Shown: positions 9,822 through 22,613, numbered from the stretch's first letter. The stretch: 64,000 bases of DNA from Bryoerythrophyllum caledonicum (GCA_963971425.1 OZ020519.1:5782028-5846027), one strand, 5' to 3'. Program-made: numbers and translations. The notes: generated by a model from the letters alone, not told the origin.

Positions 9822-10754
9822 TCACTCCTCGTCTCCACCGTCGCTCTCCTTGCGGCCCATCCTGCGCAGCGTCACCCTCTGGCGGCGCCACTCGCGCACT
9901 GGCACCGCCGGGAAGCCCGCGTAGTCCCCCGCGACATCGATGTTCGAGATGACTCCGCTTTTGGCAGCGATCCTCACTCTGGAAACGACTGAGACGTGAT
10001 CCGAGACGCCGGCCTTCCCTCCGATGACTACATAGTCCCCCAGCGTGACCGAGCCCGCGATCCCCACCTGCCCGCACAGCATGCAGCCGCGGCCGACCCA
10101 GGCGTTGTGGCCGATCTGCACGAGGTTATCGATCTTGGTGTGGTCCCCGATGGTGGTGTCGCGCCAGCTGCCCCTGTCGATGCAGGAGTTGGCGCCGATC
10201 TCGACGTGGCTCCCGATCTGGACGTTGAGCAGCTGCGGCTTCTTCACGATTTCGCCCGAGTTGTTCTCCGTGAATCCGAAGCCGTCTTGGCCGATGGCGA
10301 CGCCCGGGTGGACGGTGCAGTGCGGCCCGAGCGAGCAGTTCTGGAGGGTGACGTTGTAGCTGAGCGTGGTGGACGGGCCGATGCGGACGCCCGGGCCGAC
10401 GACGCAGCCGGCCGCGACGTGGGCGTGCGCGCCGACGTGCGCGTGCGCGGAGATGAGCGCGCCATGCTCGATGGTGGCGCTGGCGTCCACGGTCGCCGTG
10501 GCGTGCACGGCGCCGCCGCCCGGGTGCCACCGGATGTACTCGGGGCTGGTTGCGGACTCGGCTTCGCTGCGAACTCCTCGCGAGTGGGAGCGTGGGAGCC
10601 GGAGCCTGATTGGTGAAGCTCTGAAGGTTTGATGGACTGGGAGGTGGTGCGAGAGCGGCGGTGCGAGGGGGCGCGTCCAGAGGGCATGCCGGAGGAGCGC
10701 TGTGACTCTTGTCATTATCATGGGCGGGCGAGCTCTTGTTGCGACAGCATCCAA
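9822..10754 (-). CDS. LpxD: UDP-3-O-acylglucosamine N-acyltransferase-like protein (plant LpxD), single exon
   Basis: The 310-residue product has an Arg-rich, acid-poor N-terminus (about 1-65) typical of a mitochondrial presequence, then a left-handed beta-helix of hexapeptide repeats (about 85-285). The conserved block DNLVQIGHNAWVGRGCMLCG (209-228) holds His216, the equivalent of the bacterial LpxD catalytic histidine, and GQDGFGF (155-161) is also present. Family knowledge: plant LpxD proteins are mitochondrial and acylate a UDP-glucosamine lipid-A precursor. They lack the bacterial N-terminal uridine-binding domain, and so does this one. Residues 1-13 precede another ATG (MTRVTALL), a better presequence start, so either start is possible. 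No intron is required, unlike the split genes I recall from seed plants. The 5' flank runs into the assembly gap 71 bp upstream. Confidence 0.9.
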   Translation of the reverse strand: MDAVATRARPPMIMTRVTALLRHALWTRPLAPPLSHHLPVHQTFRASPIRLRLPRSHSRGVRSEAESATSPEYIRWHPGGGAVHATATVDASATIEHGALISAHAHVGAHAHVAAGCVVGPGVRIGPSTTLSYNVTLQNCSLGPHCTVHPGVAIGQDGFGFTENNSGEIVKKPQLLNVQIGSHVEIGANSCIDRGSWRDTTIGDHTKIDNLVQIGHNAWVGRGCMLCGQVGIAGSVTLGDYVVIGGKAGVSDHVSVVSRVRIAAKSGVISNIDVAGDYAGFPAVPVREWRRQRVTLRRMGRKESDGGDEE

Positions 10755-10825
10755 GGCGAAATCACGACACCATTCAGAGTCTCAGTGTTCTCCTCGACAC
10801 ATCACTGTCCAGGCTCACGTTCGCT

Positions 10826-11025
10826 NNNNNNNNNNNNNNNNNNNNNNNNNNNNNNNNNNNNNNNNNNNNNNNNNNNNNNNNNNNNNNNNNNNNNNNNNNN
10901 NNNNNNNNNNNNNNNNNNNNNNNNNNNNNNNNNNNNNNNNNNNNNNNNNNNNNNNNNNNNNNNNNNNNNNNNNNNNNNNNNNNNNNNNNNNNNNNNNNNN
11001 NNNNNNNNNNNNNNNNNNNNNNNNN
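10826..11025. other. Assembly gap (200 N)
   Basis: Exactly 200 N, the usual placeholder for a gap of unknown size. The first bases after it are CGGACGGCC, the same GC-rich word that fills the ends of elements A and B, so the gap probably hides a repetitive transposon terminus. Confidence 0.95.
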
Positions 11026-11107
11026 CGGACGGCCTTCTCACGACAGCTCCCCCGTCCCCTATTAGATTGACAATGAATCGTCTCCCAACGGTCAGAATCA
11101 CCGTGAG

Positions 11108-11113
11108 TATAAA
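11108..11113 (+). promoter_or_regulatory. TATA box of the element A transposase gene
   Basis: TATAAA about 80 bp inside the post-gap CGGACGGCC word and about 200 bp upstream of the first recognised coding exon. Confidence 0.45.
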
Positions 11114-11311
11114 GAAAACTGCACATGGAGCCTCACTTCACTTCTGAACTTTTGTTTCCCAAGAGCTTTGAGCTGCATTATGTATCTATTGCTTGGTAAT
11201 CATCGAGTTCGGAAGTCTTGAATATCAGAGTTTCTTTCGGAACTCCTGATATTTCTTCCACATACTACCTATCACGTTTGTTCATTTCTCGATACTACAC
11301 CCATCAGTTAG

Positions 11312-14215
11312 GCTACCAAACCTTGGTCTCCTTGGTATTTCAAAATTGCTGATGTACAAGGCAGGAAGACCGACTCCGTCCGATGCAATCTTTGTCACCG
11401 CATTTTTGCAAGATGGCTAGAACGACAGCTAAGTCATCTCGGGTACAAAGAACTCCGTGGCAAGCGTAGTAGCGGTGTTGGCCTCTGTACCAAATTGACA
11501 CCCCACGTACAGACTTTGTTTAAAAATTGTCGTGGCCACTACCCGAAACACAATGGAGAACTTTTCTCCAAACATTGCCCCACCCCACCATTGAAATCTG
11601 CGCCTGCCTCAGGATATAGCACGCCCAAGTCCACCGGTGAAGATTCTTGTATAGGGTCCACTCAAGCCCCCCCCACCGTGATTTTACCATCAACCATGGT
11701 TGAACCGACCCCCACCTTCCATGACTTCACCGAACAAGGGAGTGTAGGTGCCACGTTCCCCAGATTGGTCAGGCAATCCGTGCTCAAAGAGGGCTTTCAA
11801 GAAGTGGAGCGGCGGGAGCTAGACAAAGTGTGAGCGAAGTTTTTCTACGAAGCAAACGTGCCATTTGCTATAGTACGGAATGCTGCATTCAAGGAAGCCG
11901 TGATGAAGACTGCCTCTTTCAAAAAACCATATGTCCCATCCTCTTACCATGACATTCGAACAAGGTTGTTGGGACAAACGAAGGCTGATTTGGAAGCACA
12001 ACTCAATAAAAGACTGTTCGAGAGTGTTCGGAAGTTTGGAGGCACTCTAGCCATAGATGGGTGGACATCTATGACTAGTCGCCCTTTGTGCAATGCAATG
12101 CTCGTGTCTCCTGTTGGAGAGCTCTTTTTGGGAGCTGTAGATACTACGGGCAATGAAAAAAACGTTGCGTACCTGGCATCCATCATGTTCAAGTTCATTG
12201 AACAAGTTGGCCCCCACAACATTGTTCAGGCGTGTACTGACAATGCTCCAGTCATGCTCAATACCTCAGCATTGGTCGTCAAGAAATATCCACACGTATA
12301 CATTCAAGGATGTGCCGCGCATGCCATGGACTTATTGTTGGAGGATTGGAGGAAGGCTACATGGGTAAAAGAAACTCTCGAGAAGGCCAAGTTCTTGGTT
12401 AAGTTTGTCAAGAATCGGCAAATGCCCCTCGCCCTGTTTCGTAAACACGAGGCGAAGTTCAGCCTATTACTCCCCGGGCAAACAAGATTTGCATGTAATT
12501 TCATTATGATAGATCGCCTGCTGAAGGTCAAGGAATCATCAGAGCACCGTCGTTGATCCTGAATGGCGGGCATACGCCTCCAAGAAGTCACTCTCGGCTA
12601 GAGATAAAGTAGTCATTTCTCGAGCCATCAAAAGAGTGGTTCTAGATGAGCGTTTCTGGGAGCGGTGCATGAACTTCCACGAGATGGTAGCCCCTGTAGT
12701 GTATGCGCTTCGGGAATTCAATGCCAAAGAACCTTGCATGCCCAAATTTTTACACATCCTTCGCGACCTCGAGAAGCATGTCCTAGCGTTGCGTAATGAA
12801 CCATTCAATCTCGATAGCGATTTAGCGTTGATTGCTGAGGACGAGTTCTACGCATGGAAACAGATGATGACCACGGATTTACATTCCGCCGGTGCACTTC
12901 TCAATCTTTATTTACTCCATGACGAATAGTTGGCTGATGATCCGGATGTCATCACGGCATGCAAACGAGTACTACAAAAGCTATGTAATCCTAAGATTTA
13001 TCCGGATGTGGTGAACGAGTTACTCGCATTTCGAAACAAGGATGTACCATTCCATGACATGTTGTATCCTAAGGACCAAAAATGTTCTCCGTATGCTTGG
13101 TGGGATTTTGAAGGTGTTTGTGGAAAGCTCCTTGCACCAATTGCAAAGAGAATAGTAGCGCAGACAGTGTCATCTTCTTCTTGCGAACGCAATTGGAGTA
13201 GCTACTCTTTCATCCACGACAAGAAACGGAATCGGTTATTATCGGGAAGGGCTGATGACTTGGTCTTTGTATATACGAACTCGAAGTCGCTTACGAATGC
13301 AAAGTTGACGGATGAGAAGAGGTGGTACGCGGATAACTTGGATTTAGAGGATCCACAACCACGTGAATCAAATGACCCGGACTACTCTGACGATTCAAGC
13401 ACCGGTGCCCTTGCCAATTACGATGCAGAGCATCTAGACGATGACATCGACAACAGCCCTTCTCAACGTATGGATCATACTCACGACGCCCCAATCACCG
13501 AGTATGATTTTGTCGATGACGACGTTCTTGCAGAGAAAGAATATGACTTGTTGCCCATAGCGCGGTACTTGAATGGAGACGGCATGGTCAATAGCAATAA
13601 TATCCTTTGTCGTAGACCGACTCTGCTTCCGGAAGACACGAAGGACAAGGGAGGAGAAGATTTATCATCCTCACGTGCAACGGCACTACACGGGCAAAAA
13701 ACGCAAGGGTCCTCAGTGAAGAGTGTTGAGGAAGGCGTCCACGGTCTCGCACTTGCGGACAACCGCGAGCAAACAACGAAAGAGCCATTCCTAGACGACA
13801 CAGTTGTTCTTGGGGAGAAAATTATGGAGGGCGGTACTTACGGCGGTACGCGGAGTCCCATTCACGTTACGGAGAAGAAGGCATCCTCCTCTTAGGATCA
13901 ACCGTCCTTGCAAGGTCGCGCGTCGCGGTCTCTATTTGCAACCCCTCTTGCAACGGTCACTACAACCAATTTGAAATCCTCCCACGGTTTGGTGTCCCTT
14001 TCAAAACATGTGCGACCCCGAACGCCGCAACACCAATCCGATGGCCTACTGTCATTGGAACTTGTAAAAGATTCAAAACCATTAAAACATTGTCGATCAA
14101 ACGGAGAATCAAACAAGAACCCGCCACGGATAATGAAGACGATCCTTCGGGATCTAGTGGAGCTGAAATCAAAGAAGACAGAGATTACGAACTTCCTACG
14201 GACGTAAATGAGTAG
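11312..14215 (+). pseudogene. hAT-family transposase, broken
   Basis: From an AG acceptor at 11310-11311 the frame encodes a BED-like zinc finger (CNLCH ... H, about 11360-11540), a linker, then a DUF659-like catalytic region with LAIDGWTSMTSRPLCNAM and VQACTDNAPVM (two acidic positions of the DDE-type RNase H fold) and GCAAHAMDLLLEDW. The C-terminal hAT dimerisation region is SSSCERNWSSYSFIHDKKRN, at about 13170-13230, followed by an acidic tail. Breaks: TGA at 11831-11833, a frameshift near 12540, TAG at 12927-12929, TAG at 13893-13895 with the natural tail then continuing in another frame to TAG 14213-14215. An upstream exon with the start codon probably lies before 11310. In life it would excise and insert hAT elements. 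Confidence 0.85.
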
Positions 14216-14730
14216 GAAAATTTGGCCCATTTACATAGTATGCATTCACCGCACCTATTTTGTATGTAAATACTGTAGTTCGAGTTTAGGGTACTTTATA
14301 GTTATTCAACGTATGCATTAAAAGCTTCTATTGTCTCAATTGATTTTTGGATTTATTCCGAATATCAATAAAGTTTTTTCATATATGCACAAGTTTTACA
14401 TCCATCTCTTTTGCTATTCTATTGTCTTGTGTTTTGTGTATGGATTTAGTCATCCCATACAAAATGACTTAAACATGATATTCTTGTTGTATGCAGAATG
14501 TAATTCGAGTTTGCAAACTTCTATTCATTTCACTGCTTCGCATCTACCTGATGCACCACAATATTTCTAACACCTACATACAATTAAAGAATTTAGAAGT
14601 TGACGAAATATATTACAAATTGTAAACCTTTATTTCAAAAAGTATGCCCCACCATGGCATGCTTCCGACTTCTTGCCACACCATTCCTTAAACAACAACT
14701 ACGCTAAACTTTACATTCATCTACCACATT
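14216..14730. other. Spacer between the two convergent element A genes
   Basis: AT-rich sequence with several AATAAA/ATTAAA-like words on both strands, suited to two 3' ends. No gene seen. Confidence 0.4.
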
Positions 14731-17700
14731 CTATTGCCTTGAAGAAAAAAGCTTGTCGGTATGATCCGTTCGAGTTCTACAACGAGTCCGCGGTCTCTGG
14801 CTTGGCCTAGCAATCCTCCCCCCCTCTTTGTACTCTCGATCCACGGCTGTAATTTCCCTATGTATCTCCGACCCCCAACTATCGTCGCTGTCATTGCCAT
14901 CATCCCTCTTCCGCTTCCCGCCAGGATCTACCTTCTTCGCCGCAAAGATTTCCATGGTCTTCTTTATTCGTTCCACCACATTGTTCACAAAAGCGTCATT
15001 CTGTGGGAATGACGCCAATAATTACCCTTCGGGTTTCTGTAGCACGTTCCGCCAATAGCCAATGATGTCCCCAATCCTCCGATCAAATGCTTGCACCACA
15101 TCCCAATAAGAACACTCTACGTCTTTAAAAGAATCCTCTTCTGTTGAACTCCGTAGCTTTGCGGCCTCTTTCAACTTTGCAAGGACAAGGGCTCTTCCCA
15201 CCAAAGTACGATTGTACTTCTTATACTCATCTCTGAACTCAATGCCATCGTTTACCTCATGCCATAGACCATCTTCTCCATTCTCAGCTCTCATTGGAGG
15301 AAATCGGAAGAAACGCTTGTGCTCAGTGCTCCAATGCCCCCCAAAGTTGCGGCAAAACAACTCTTGTTGCTCGCCATCTTCAATCTCTCCCGCCTGTATC
15401 TCCACCTCATAGTTTTGTGCCATCCAAAATAATGGATCAATTTCCATCCCATACTCCTCGTATAGTTGGTGACAAGAAAACTCATTATTCCACATAAGTG
15501 GTTTTCCCCACTCACGATAGTTCAGGGATTTCTTCGGAAGTTGATCCAAGGGGAGATTCCATCGGTTGAACTCGTGCCCCGGTGGCATGACATCTCTTAT
15601 CTCCATCACTTCGTGAAATCTTGTGCTAATAGGAGAGCCACACATAGGACACGCCGATTGTATCATAATAGCTACGGAAATGCAAATAATATGAAAGTTA
15701 TGGCCACATTGTCCCAATGTATACGCTTCCTCCGAACCGAAATAATTTTGGCACAAGCTGCATTTGTCATTGAAAAATGCCAGGACATGGTCGCAAGTAT
15801 GGATTACTCTTCGCTCCGATTTTACAAAATGTGATGAGAAGGTATCGTAGGGCACCCATCCTTCCTCCACTTCTAAAGCCCAGTCAATACCATGGCTCTT
15901 TCCCTTCCGATGATAGTTTGTGCGATCCATCATCTCCGGTATATCACCCCAAATAGTAACCTTCGTGGATTCATGTCCACATTGTCCAACAAATTTCCTC
16001 AATCTCTCCAATGAGGTATCCACGAGTTCACATGATTCTTGTGATTCGGCGGCAAATTTCTTGAGATCATGTTGTGCTTTGGAGACCATGGTCTCCATGT
16101 CCTCAAGGCGATGAACCCAACCCAACCAAGGCATTGTGTTCTCGTTCCATGGTGTCTCGTCCACCGATCTCAATGTCCTCCGCAGTGTCTCTAATTCCGC
16201 TTGTGCCACGTCCCTCTCCTTATTTGCCACCTCCAACTTCTGTGACATCGATTCCATCTCCCCCTCACCTTCCACTATCGCCTTCTTTTTCCAGGCGCTG
16301 ATGGTCGTACTTGGCTACTCCCAGCTGGTACTGCCAATTGAACAGAAGATGGCTCAGCCGATCTATTAGATTTGACCAGTATGGCATTCTCTGCATCGTT
16401 CCCTCCAAACTCGGAAAGAGAAAGGTCGTCAGAAGTTCCGGCGCTGTCATCAATGACTACCACATCCACCTCACGAACCTGTGCATTCATCTTCTCCGAC
16501 ATCTTTGTAACGAGTCTCCTACTGGACTCCAACATACGTTTGTTATCTTCTAATTCCCATTTAAGCTCTCTAGTCAGCATTTCATTTTTATGGACCTCCT
16601 CCACCATATCCATCACTTTCTGAGTTAGCGCGATCATGTCTTTTAACATTGGCGTTATAGAGGAAGCCAACGTGTCGAAGCTATCAGCGGCTAGTAGCAC
16701 ACTCGGAGTGATAGTTTAAAACGTATGAGCCATATCTAGAAGATGAGGAGCCATTGCTGCAAGAATTTCGGCCCCGTCCACCAAATTACGTGCCATTCTC
16801 ACTATTCCATGTATTTGTTCCCATTCGTTCAAATCACTTCGCAGATCGGCTGGATGACCAAATTTTTTTACTTGAGCGCACGCTTCAACCCACTTAACAC
16901 TCAAGTCGAGCAAGCCTTTCAACTTATCCTTATTTGGCATTGATCGAAGCATTTCTTCAATCTTGGAAATCAAAGTACCCTTGTCAATGATCGGGTCATT
17001 GGAATTTGGTTCCAATGCTTCCCGCGTTGAAGTGCTTGGCCCGGCATCCATTGTCTATGGTGCCATGCCTTCCAAAGTTTGAACGTTTGGAACAACAATT
17101 TCTTCTCCATTCATATTCTCCCCCCCTCATTCCGCGTTACCATGGTCTTCACCTCCTACAATCACAATATTTGGAATATCTGATTGTACAGGGTCTTCTA
17201 CCGTCGTTGTCTCCAAACTCTCTTTGGAAATTGTGGTTGACAATATATTGTCGGCCACAATATCCAAATGTTTGTCAGACTCCATCACAACGGCAACCTC
17301 CTCCACCGATGGTTGTATATTCGGCACGGTATCCACCACGGTCATCTGACGAGGTTTTTTCTTCAATTCCTCCAAAATAGCTTTGGTCAAGGTCGATTCA
17401 CGATTGAATAAATCAGGAATATGCTTTTGTTTTTGCCCAATCCTAAGCGGATATTGTTTTGCAGTCGGAAACGTGCTCCAATCCACCTTTTGTTTCAACA
17501 CGACCTCGGTGTATACCATTGATAGTAGAGTGAAATTTAAAAACCCTTTGCTTCTTGGGCAATTCCCAAACAAAGTCCGCCAAACCTCCTCCGCACGATA
17601 AATGAAGTGATCATCTTTGCACATCCACGGCTTGCAAGCAAAGTAAGTCGTATCACTTATGTGGCAATCTCTTGGCCAAATTTTATCGATGTGGTACATC

Positions 17701-17935
17701 TTCACGTATTTCTTGCATGTCTTGGATACCCAATAATCCTCCATTTCAACCTCCCAACCCCCTCCTCTTGAATGTCTTCATTGTCCAAAATCTCCCACCA
17801 TAGATCATGAGTAGCATTTTTCTGTTTGAACCATTTCTTCGACTCTCCCGTTCCAATTTCACTCACATCTTCCACCACAATCCCCTTCTCCGTCACCTTG
17901 ATAACGCTTGCTTTTAAAAAAACAAGCGTGGACAC
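14731..17935 (-). pseudogene. RING-H2 and coiled-coil protein of element A, broken; N-terminal domain shared with element B
   Basis: Read on the minus strand, one long protein of about 1,070 codons can be followed. Order: an N-terminal domain around 17760-17480 (CKKYVKMYHIDKIWPRD, later DHFIYRAEEVW and VYTEVVLKQKVDW); a low-complexity linker; helical segments; a Gln/Glu/Arg-rich coiled coil (16260-16150); and a RING-H2 finger at about 15770-15630 (CSLC ... CGHNFHIIC ... CPMC, all eight ligands present). The C-terminal part is acidic and basic. Breaks: frameshift near 17760, TGA 17127-17129, TAG about 17052-17054, TAA about 16713-16715, a one-base loss in an A-run near 16285, TAA 15022-15024. 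Apart from these the frame is continuous. RING-H2 domains usually bind E2 enzymes in ubiquitin transfer; the role here is unknown. Confidence 0.6.
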
Positions 17936-18104
17936 TCCGGTATTAATTTGTAAATGAATGGTTTGGGAAATTAAGAAACGGTTTATCCGGTCACACTAAA
18001 AGGACCCATGTCTCCTCACCTAGTAAGAGCAACAAGTACAAAAAACTGTACCTGCAGCACATCCGACTCGGCATGAGAGGAGAGGAAGTGAGGAAAAAAG
18101 AAGT

Positions 18105-18132
18105 GGTCGTCCGCATGTATATGCGGACGACC
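18105..18132. promoter_or_regulatory. Perfect palindrome centred on a TATA-like core, promoter of the element A RING gene
   Basis: Two perfect 12-bp arms (GGTCGTCCGCAT and its complement) enclose GTAT. Read on the minus strand this puts a TATA-like ATATACAT between two GCGGACGACC words, about 170 bp upstream of the RING-gene frame. The element B left promoter also has a TATA-like box followed by GCGGACGACC. Confidence 0.5.
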
Positions 18133-18245
18133 GCCTAACCTAACGGGTGGCCGTCTGAATCGGCGGCGGCCAATCGGACGGGCCCACCGGGCCAGCGGTT
18201 GGCCAATGGGTCGTCATCCAGCCAATGAGCCTAGCCAGGCCGTCA
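18133..18245. repeat. GC-rich terminal region of element A (right end)
   Basis: The block holds GGCCGTCTGAATCGG, CCAATCGGACGGGCC and two copies of CGTCATCCAGCC. CGGACGG/CCGTC words recur in both ends of element B and directly after the assembly gap. Confidence 0.55.
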
Positions 18246-18357
18246 TCCAGCCTCCTGGTATGGGTTTTTTTTTGGTTTTTTTTTCCTTTTTTTTCCTTCT
18301 TTTTACCATTTTTCCTCCTTTATTTTTTCCTTCGTTAAAAGTAATGTACGGTGTTAA

Positions 18358-19266
18358 TGTCAAAGTACCGTGACAGCTTTCCACCAAAAACACTTCAAAA
18401 GTATTGGATTATAGTGAAATGATCAAAGAAGGAAACAAGAACTTCAATTTTTAGTTTTGTACTCACAGAATTTCAGCTACTTTGAGCACACAGTTTGAAA
18501 GTTTATAATGTTTGAAGTCAAGCAAATGGTTCATTTTCTTACCTCCACTCAATGGATCACCAATCTTTGACCCACTTGTTGTTAAATTTTTGCACTACAC
18601 AAGGTCTAAATCCATTACCATCTTGATAAACATGATGATACTTCCTGATACGCCAATTTTTAGAGGTAAAGGACGAGTGTAGCATATTGAAAACAAATGT
18701 GCAAGTACTAGAGGTTCAAAATTTGCCAATTCACACTTCAATTTTTTGTGAGATAAATATGTTTTTGATTGATAATTTGAATGGTCAATAGGAAGGCTTA
18801 CACCAGATGTTGTTGTGGAAAAAATAAAACGTGAAAATTATGAACATCTCTACATTTTATCTCAAAAAGAAGAATTTATATTTCGTACCTTGCCCAACAA
18901 TGAGTGACAATATGTGAAAATGTTTGACTTGGGTTAGTATGCTATTTTTCAGTAAAGACAAGACTTGTTTCTTTACAATATCAAGGGAAGCAATATTACT
19001 TGCGAATATTGAAAATCACACTTTCAATAGAGTGTCGTAGCAAAAGTGTTTCTACGTTCCCGAGGTGCCCGCACTCCCCATTAGAAATTCAAAACCCTAT
19101 AACTTTTTCGTCAAATGTCCAATTTAAGAAAATGTTGTTTTTCCACTAAGGTATCAGTAATGCCTTTCTATACTAAAAATTTCAAAGAAGAATGTTCAAA
19201 ATTCATGCCATAGAAACCTCACCAAACATTCAAAAAGCCCACTTTTGACCCTTGATCCTTTAGGAG
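18358..19266 (+). mobile_element. TTAA-MITE, long form, old copy
   Basis: About 909 bp between TTAA at 18354-18357 and 19267-19270. The right end reads GATCCTTTAGGAG; the left end is decayed. Internal landmarks (CACCAAAAACACTTCAAAA, AATTTTTAGAGGTA, GGTGTAGCATATTCAAAACAA, GGTACCTTGCCC, TGTTTGACTTGGGTT) occur in the same order in the copy at 46734. No coding capacity. Presumed mobilised by a piggyBac-type transposase, because of the TTAA duplication. Confidence 0.75.
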
Positions 19267-19270
19267 TTAA

Positions 19271-22200
19271 GATGGACCTATATACCGTAAGATAATAGAG
19301 CTACATACTCTAAAAAACCAGAATATAAGAGGGAGAGACAGCAATTATAAGGGAGAGAGAGCAAATAACACAAATATATTTGAAATATATTAGCTAGGGA
19401 GAAGCTTTTCCAACTTCGTGGGAGAGTTGTCTTATATACATTATACTTTCCTCCCACCGTAGAAGGTAAAGTAAACTACAAGCTCACTTTACTTTGAGCG
19501 AATACAGAAACATAAGTTCATTTTACCTTATGCGGATATAGAATCTACTCATCATTTCTAAGTAGACTTTCACTTTAACAATAGGTACGAAGGCTTTCAT
19601 TTCTTTTTGCCAATTTAACCCCTGTTAGCCCAAGTGTCTCCATGGTACAGAAATGCATACTTTAACAAGCAATTAGCTTTCATTCCGTACAATTAGAATT
19701 CACAAAACTTTGACCACATAATCTCATATCAGTTTAGAAGGAAATCCTATAGTTACAATTTCAATAAGTTCTTCTTCGTAGTTATTAATCGACAAAGTAG
19801 AGATTAATCTAAGATCGCTTAGACCATTAGGGGTTAAAGGAGTCGGGATGAATTTAAAAAAACCAAAGAAATACAAAACTAATAAATAAATGAAGAGGAC
19901 AGAAGGAAGAGAGTGACAATCTACAAAATTCCAGATCTGAACTAAATCGGAAAGAGGAGGGAGGGAGAGAGAGAGGGACATTTATAAATGTAGATCTCAT
20001 TTAATTTAGATGGAGTGAGTGGAGACGAGAGAGATGGACAATCGTTCAAGAAGATCCTAGTAAAATTAGAAGAAGAGGATCCAAGGCAAAATAATTCCAC
20101 CTTCTTATTATTGGAAGGAGTGGAGAAGAATGCAAAAAATCATAAATACAAATAAAGAAGGTTCTTCAAAAATAAAAATAAATGGGAGGCAAGAACGAGA
20201 GATGGACAATAATAAAATGAAGTCTTCAGTAAATTAGAAGGGAAGGAAGAGGGTTTAGGCTTTAGGAATAATTATTGATTTAGATATCAAGTAATTTAGA
20301 AGGCATGAGTCTGGGAAGGAACATCCCTATTTTATTTTTAAAAGACAAAAAGAAGAGAGGAACAACCAAATAAAAATTAAACTGTCAAGTAAACTAGAAG
20401 GAGAAGAGAACCAGAGAGAGAGGGACAATTATAAATGTACACCTTATTAAATTTGAAACATCTTGTTTTCTCTTGTACAAGATGTGTTATAAATCTTCTC
20501 ATTGATTGTTTGGATAAACATTCTAAAAGATGCCGGGTGCACAAAAAAGTGAAATGTGAATTGGCCATGTTTGAACCTCCACTCCTTGCACAAATTTGTT
20601 TGAATATGCTACTCCCGTTTCTTACCTCTACAAATTGGTGTATATGGAATTATCATCAAGCTTCACAGAACAATATAAAGTTATGAACTTTTGGATTGGA
20701 TCAGGGTTTATAAAAAGCAAAGTCAAAGTCTAGAATCCAGTCAACGATGGAAGAAAATGAACATTTTTTTTTACTTTACACACTATAATCTATCAATCCA
20801 TGCGGTGGATTGCAACCATAAGAGCATGGTGTGTTCATATAGAAGTCTACTTTAGGATCTTACGGTTTAAATTCTAAAGATCACTTGAAAAATGTGATTG
20901 CTATGCCTCTTTTTCGATGTGACGGTTTTGGAATAATTTTTTAGCTAAATTGGCCATGTTCCTTTAGAGTTTCAAACAGGGGTAAAATATTTAGACCTTG
21001 CATATTACATAAATATGATACAAAGTGTTGTCAAAATCTCAGTGTCTCATGAATATGGATCAACGCAGGGAAGAGAATGAGTTGTTGTTTGGATTGTAAA
21101 CCCCATGATTTATCTATCCGTGTGGTCGATAGGAACCAAATATATGAACACGCCATATTGTATTAGTTGCAAACTATCGCACAAATCGATAGATTATAGT
21201 GTCTATGTAATGTTTGAAGTATAGAAGTTCAAAATCTTTTACCATTGTCTTAAAAGTTAGGCATCATGTTGATACCCAATACCCTAATTTCTAGAGGTAA
21301 AAGAGGGGTGTAGCATCTTCAAGAAAATTCAACAACAAGTGAAGGTTCAAGAATGGCCAATTCACGTTACAATCACTTGTGAACTTGTTAGAATGCTTAT
21401 CCATATTCCAATTGGTCAATAAAAGGGTGTACATCACATCTTTTAAGAGAACAAAAGAAGAAGTGAAAAAACAAAAAAAATTGTAAGTTTTATTGAGGAA
21501 AAGAAGAAGTTTTGTTGCACATTGCACAAAAAATGGTGAAATTATTTTACTTCAAATAAAATGCGAATTTACAATGAAGACCATCATTTTTTTGGGAAAT
21601 CTTGAAAGAAAAAAATATTTCAGATGAGTATGAAAAACCTCAATGAATGAATGTCAACAGACAATTCTATAAAAAGGATTTTAGATGCCCGTGCTTCCCA
21701 TTTTTTACTATGGGTGGTACTAAATTTGAAACCACAAATCTAAAAAAAAATTAAATTAATACATTCAAATAGCTCTTCCCAGGGACAAAGTAACATAAAA
21801 TTTTCGAAAGTTGTTTCTTCATATTCGCAATCTAGAAACCTGCCCAGAATTAAAAACTCGCCGCGAAGGAGATTTAGTCATGAAGAGGCCAAAAATCCTC
21901 CCATACAAAGTTATGCCTATGCCGTGGGCAATGTACCCTTGGCCCTTGGAACATTGTGCCCGTGGGCCATTCCAATTTCCTCCTGGTGAGTCAAACATAA
22001 AAAAACGAAACGAGCATCTCTTACATGTTATGTAAGATATTTTAAATAGAACCATTATTAAGAAACTATATAAATTTGTGCTTCCACGCGCACAATGGAA
22101 TATTCTCGTGAATGCGCATAAAATCTTCCCGACATTCTTCCGACCATTAATGCACGTGACTGGATCTCCAGATCTGGATTGCACTTGCAAAATCAACCGT

Positions 22201-22289
22201 CCCAGAAAAGGAAGTGGAGGACAAGGGAAGGGAGTTGAGAGGGGAGAGAGTTGGGTGGGGAGGAAGCGTAAGGAAGTGGAGGAGCGAAG
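19271..22289. other. AT-rich stretch of decayed repeats, no gene seen
   Basis: About 20560-20700 and 21240-21540 contain landmarks of the long TTAA-MITE in both orientations (TGAACCTCCACTCCTTGCAC, TCTAGAGGTAAA, GGTGTAGCATCTTC). 19900-20430 is purine-rich (GAGAGAGAGGGACA repeated at about 19965, 20025 and 20415). The open frames here are short and without domains. Confidence 0.5.
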
Positions 22290-22462
22290 AGGGGAGGCCG
22301 ACCGATTAGGGTCGGCCGCGGACGAACTCTGCGGACGGATCCGATCGGACGATCGAGACCGATCCGACAGCCGCGGCTGCGAGCGGTCGCCACCGTCCGT
22401 GGCGGCATCGTGGCCGTCCGATCGGGCGATACGCCCGAGGCCGTCCGCCACCCGCGATCGGC

Positions 22463-22470
22463 ATAAAAGG
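22463..22470 (+). promoter_or_regulatory. TATA-like box of the element B left gene
   Basis: ATAAAAGG followed directly by CGGACGACC, an arrangement close to the TATA/GCGGACGACC pair at 18105-18132. Confidence 0.4.
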
Positions 22471-22613
22471 CGGACGACCGACCATTCTTCCACACTTTAG
22501 TGGGCGAGCTGGTCGCTTTGGCATATTCTGCCAAATCGCTTGTGCCCCCTCGAGTGGCTCATTATTTCTTAATTCATTTAATTCTCATTCATTCATTTAA
22601 TTGTTTGTTCTAG

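Larger units (their letters stand above)
11026..18250. mobile_element. Element A: hAT-type element with two convergent broken genes
   Basis: The unit runs from the gap to the GC-rich block ending near 18245. It contains a hAT-type transposase (+, 11312-14215) and a RING/coiled-coil gene (-, 17935-14731), both transcribed inward from ends that carry CGGACG/CGTCCG words and a TATA-like box. Terminal inverted repeats and an 8-bp target duplication were not located, partly because the left end is in the gap, so the outer limits are estimates. That the second gene belongs to the same element is inference from the shared end architecture. Confidence 0.55.

Noticed and set aside
9996-10616. 206-codon plus-strand frame
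   Set aside because: Antisense shadow of the LpxD hexapeptide repeats.
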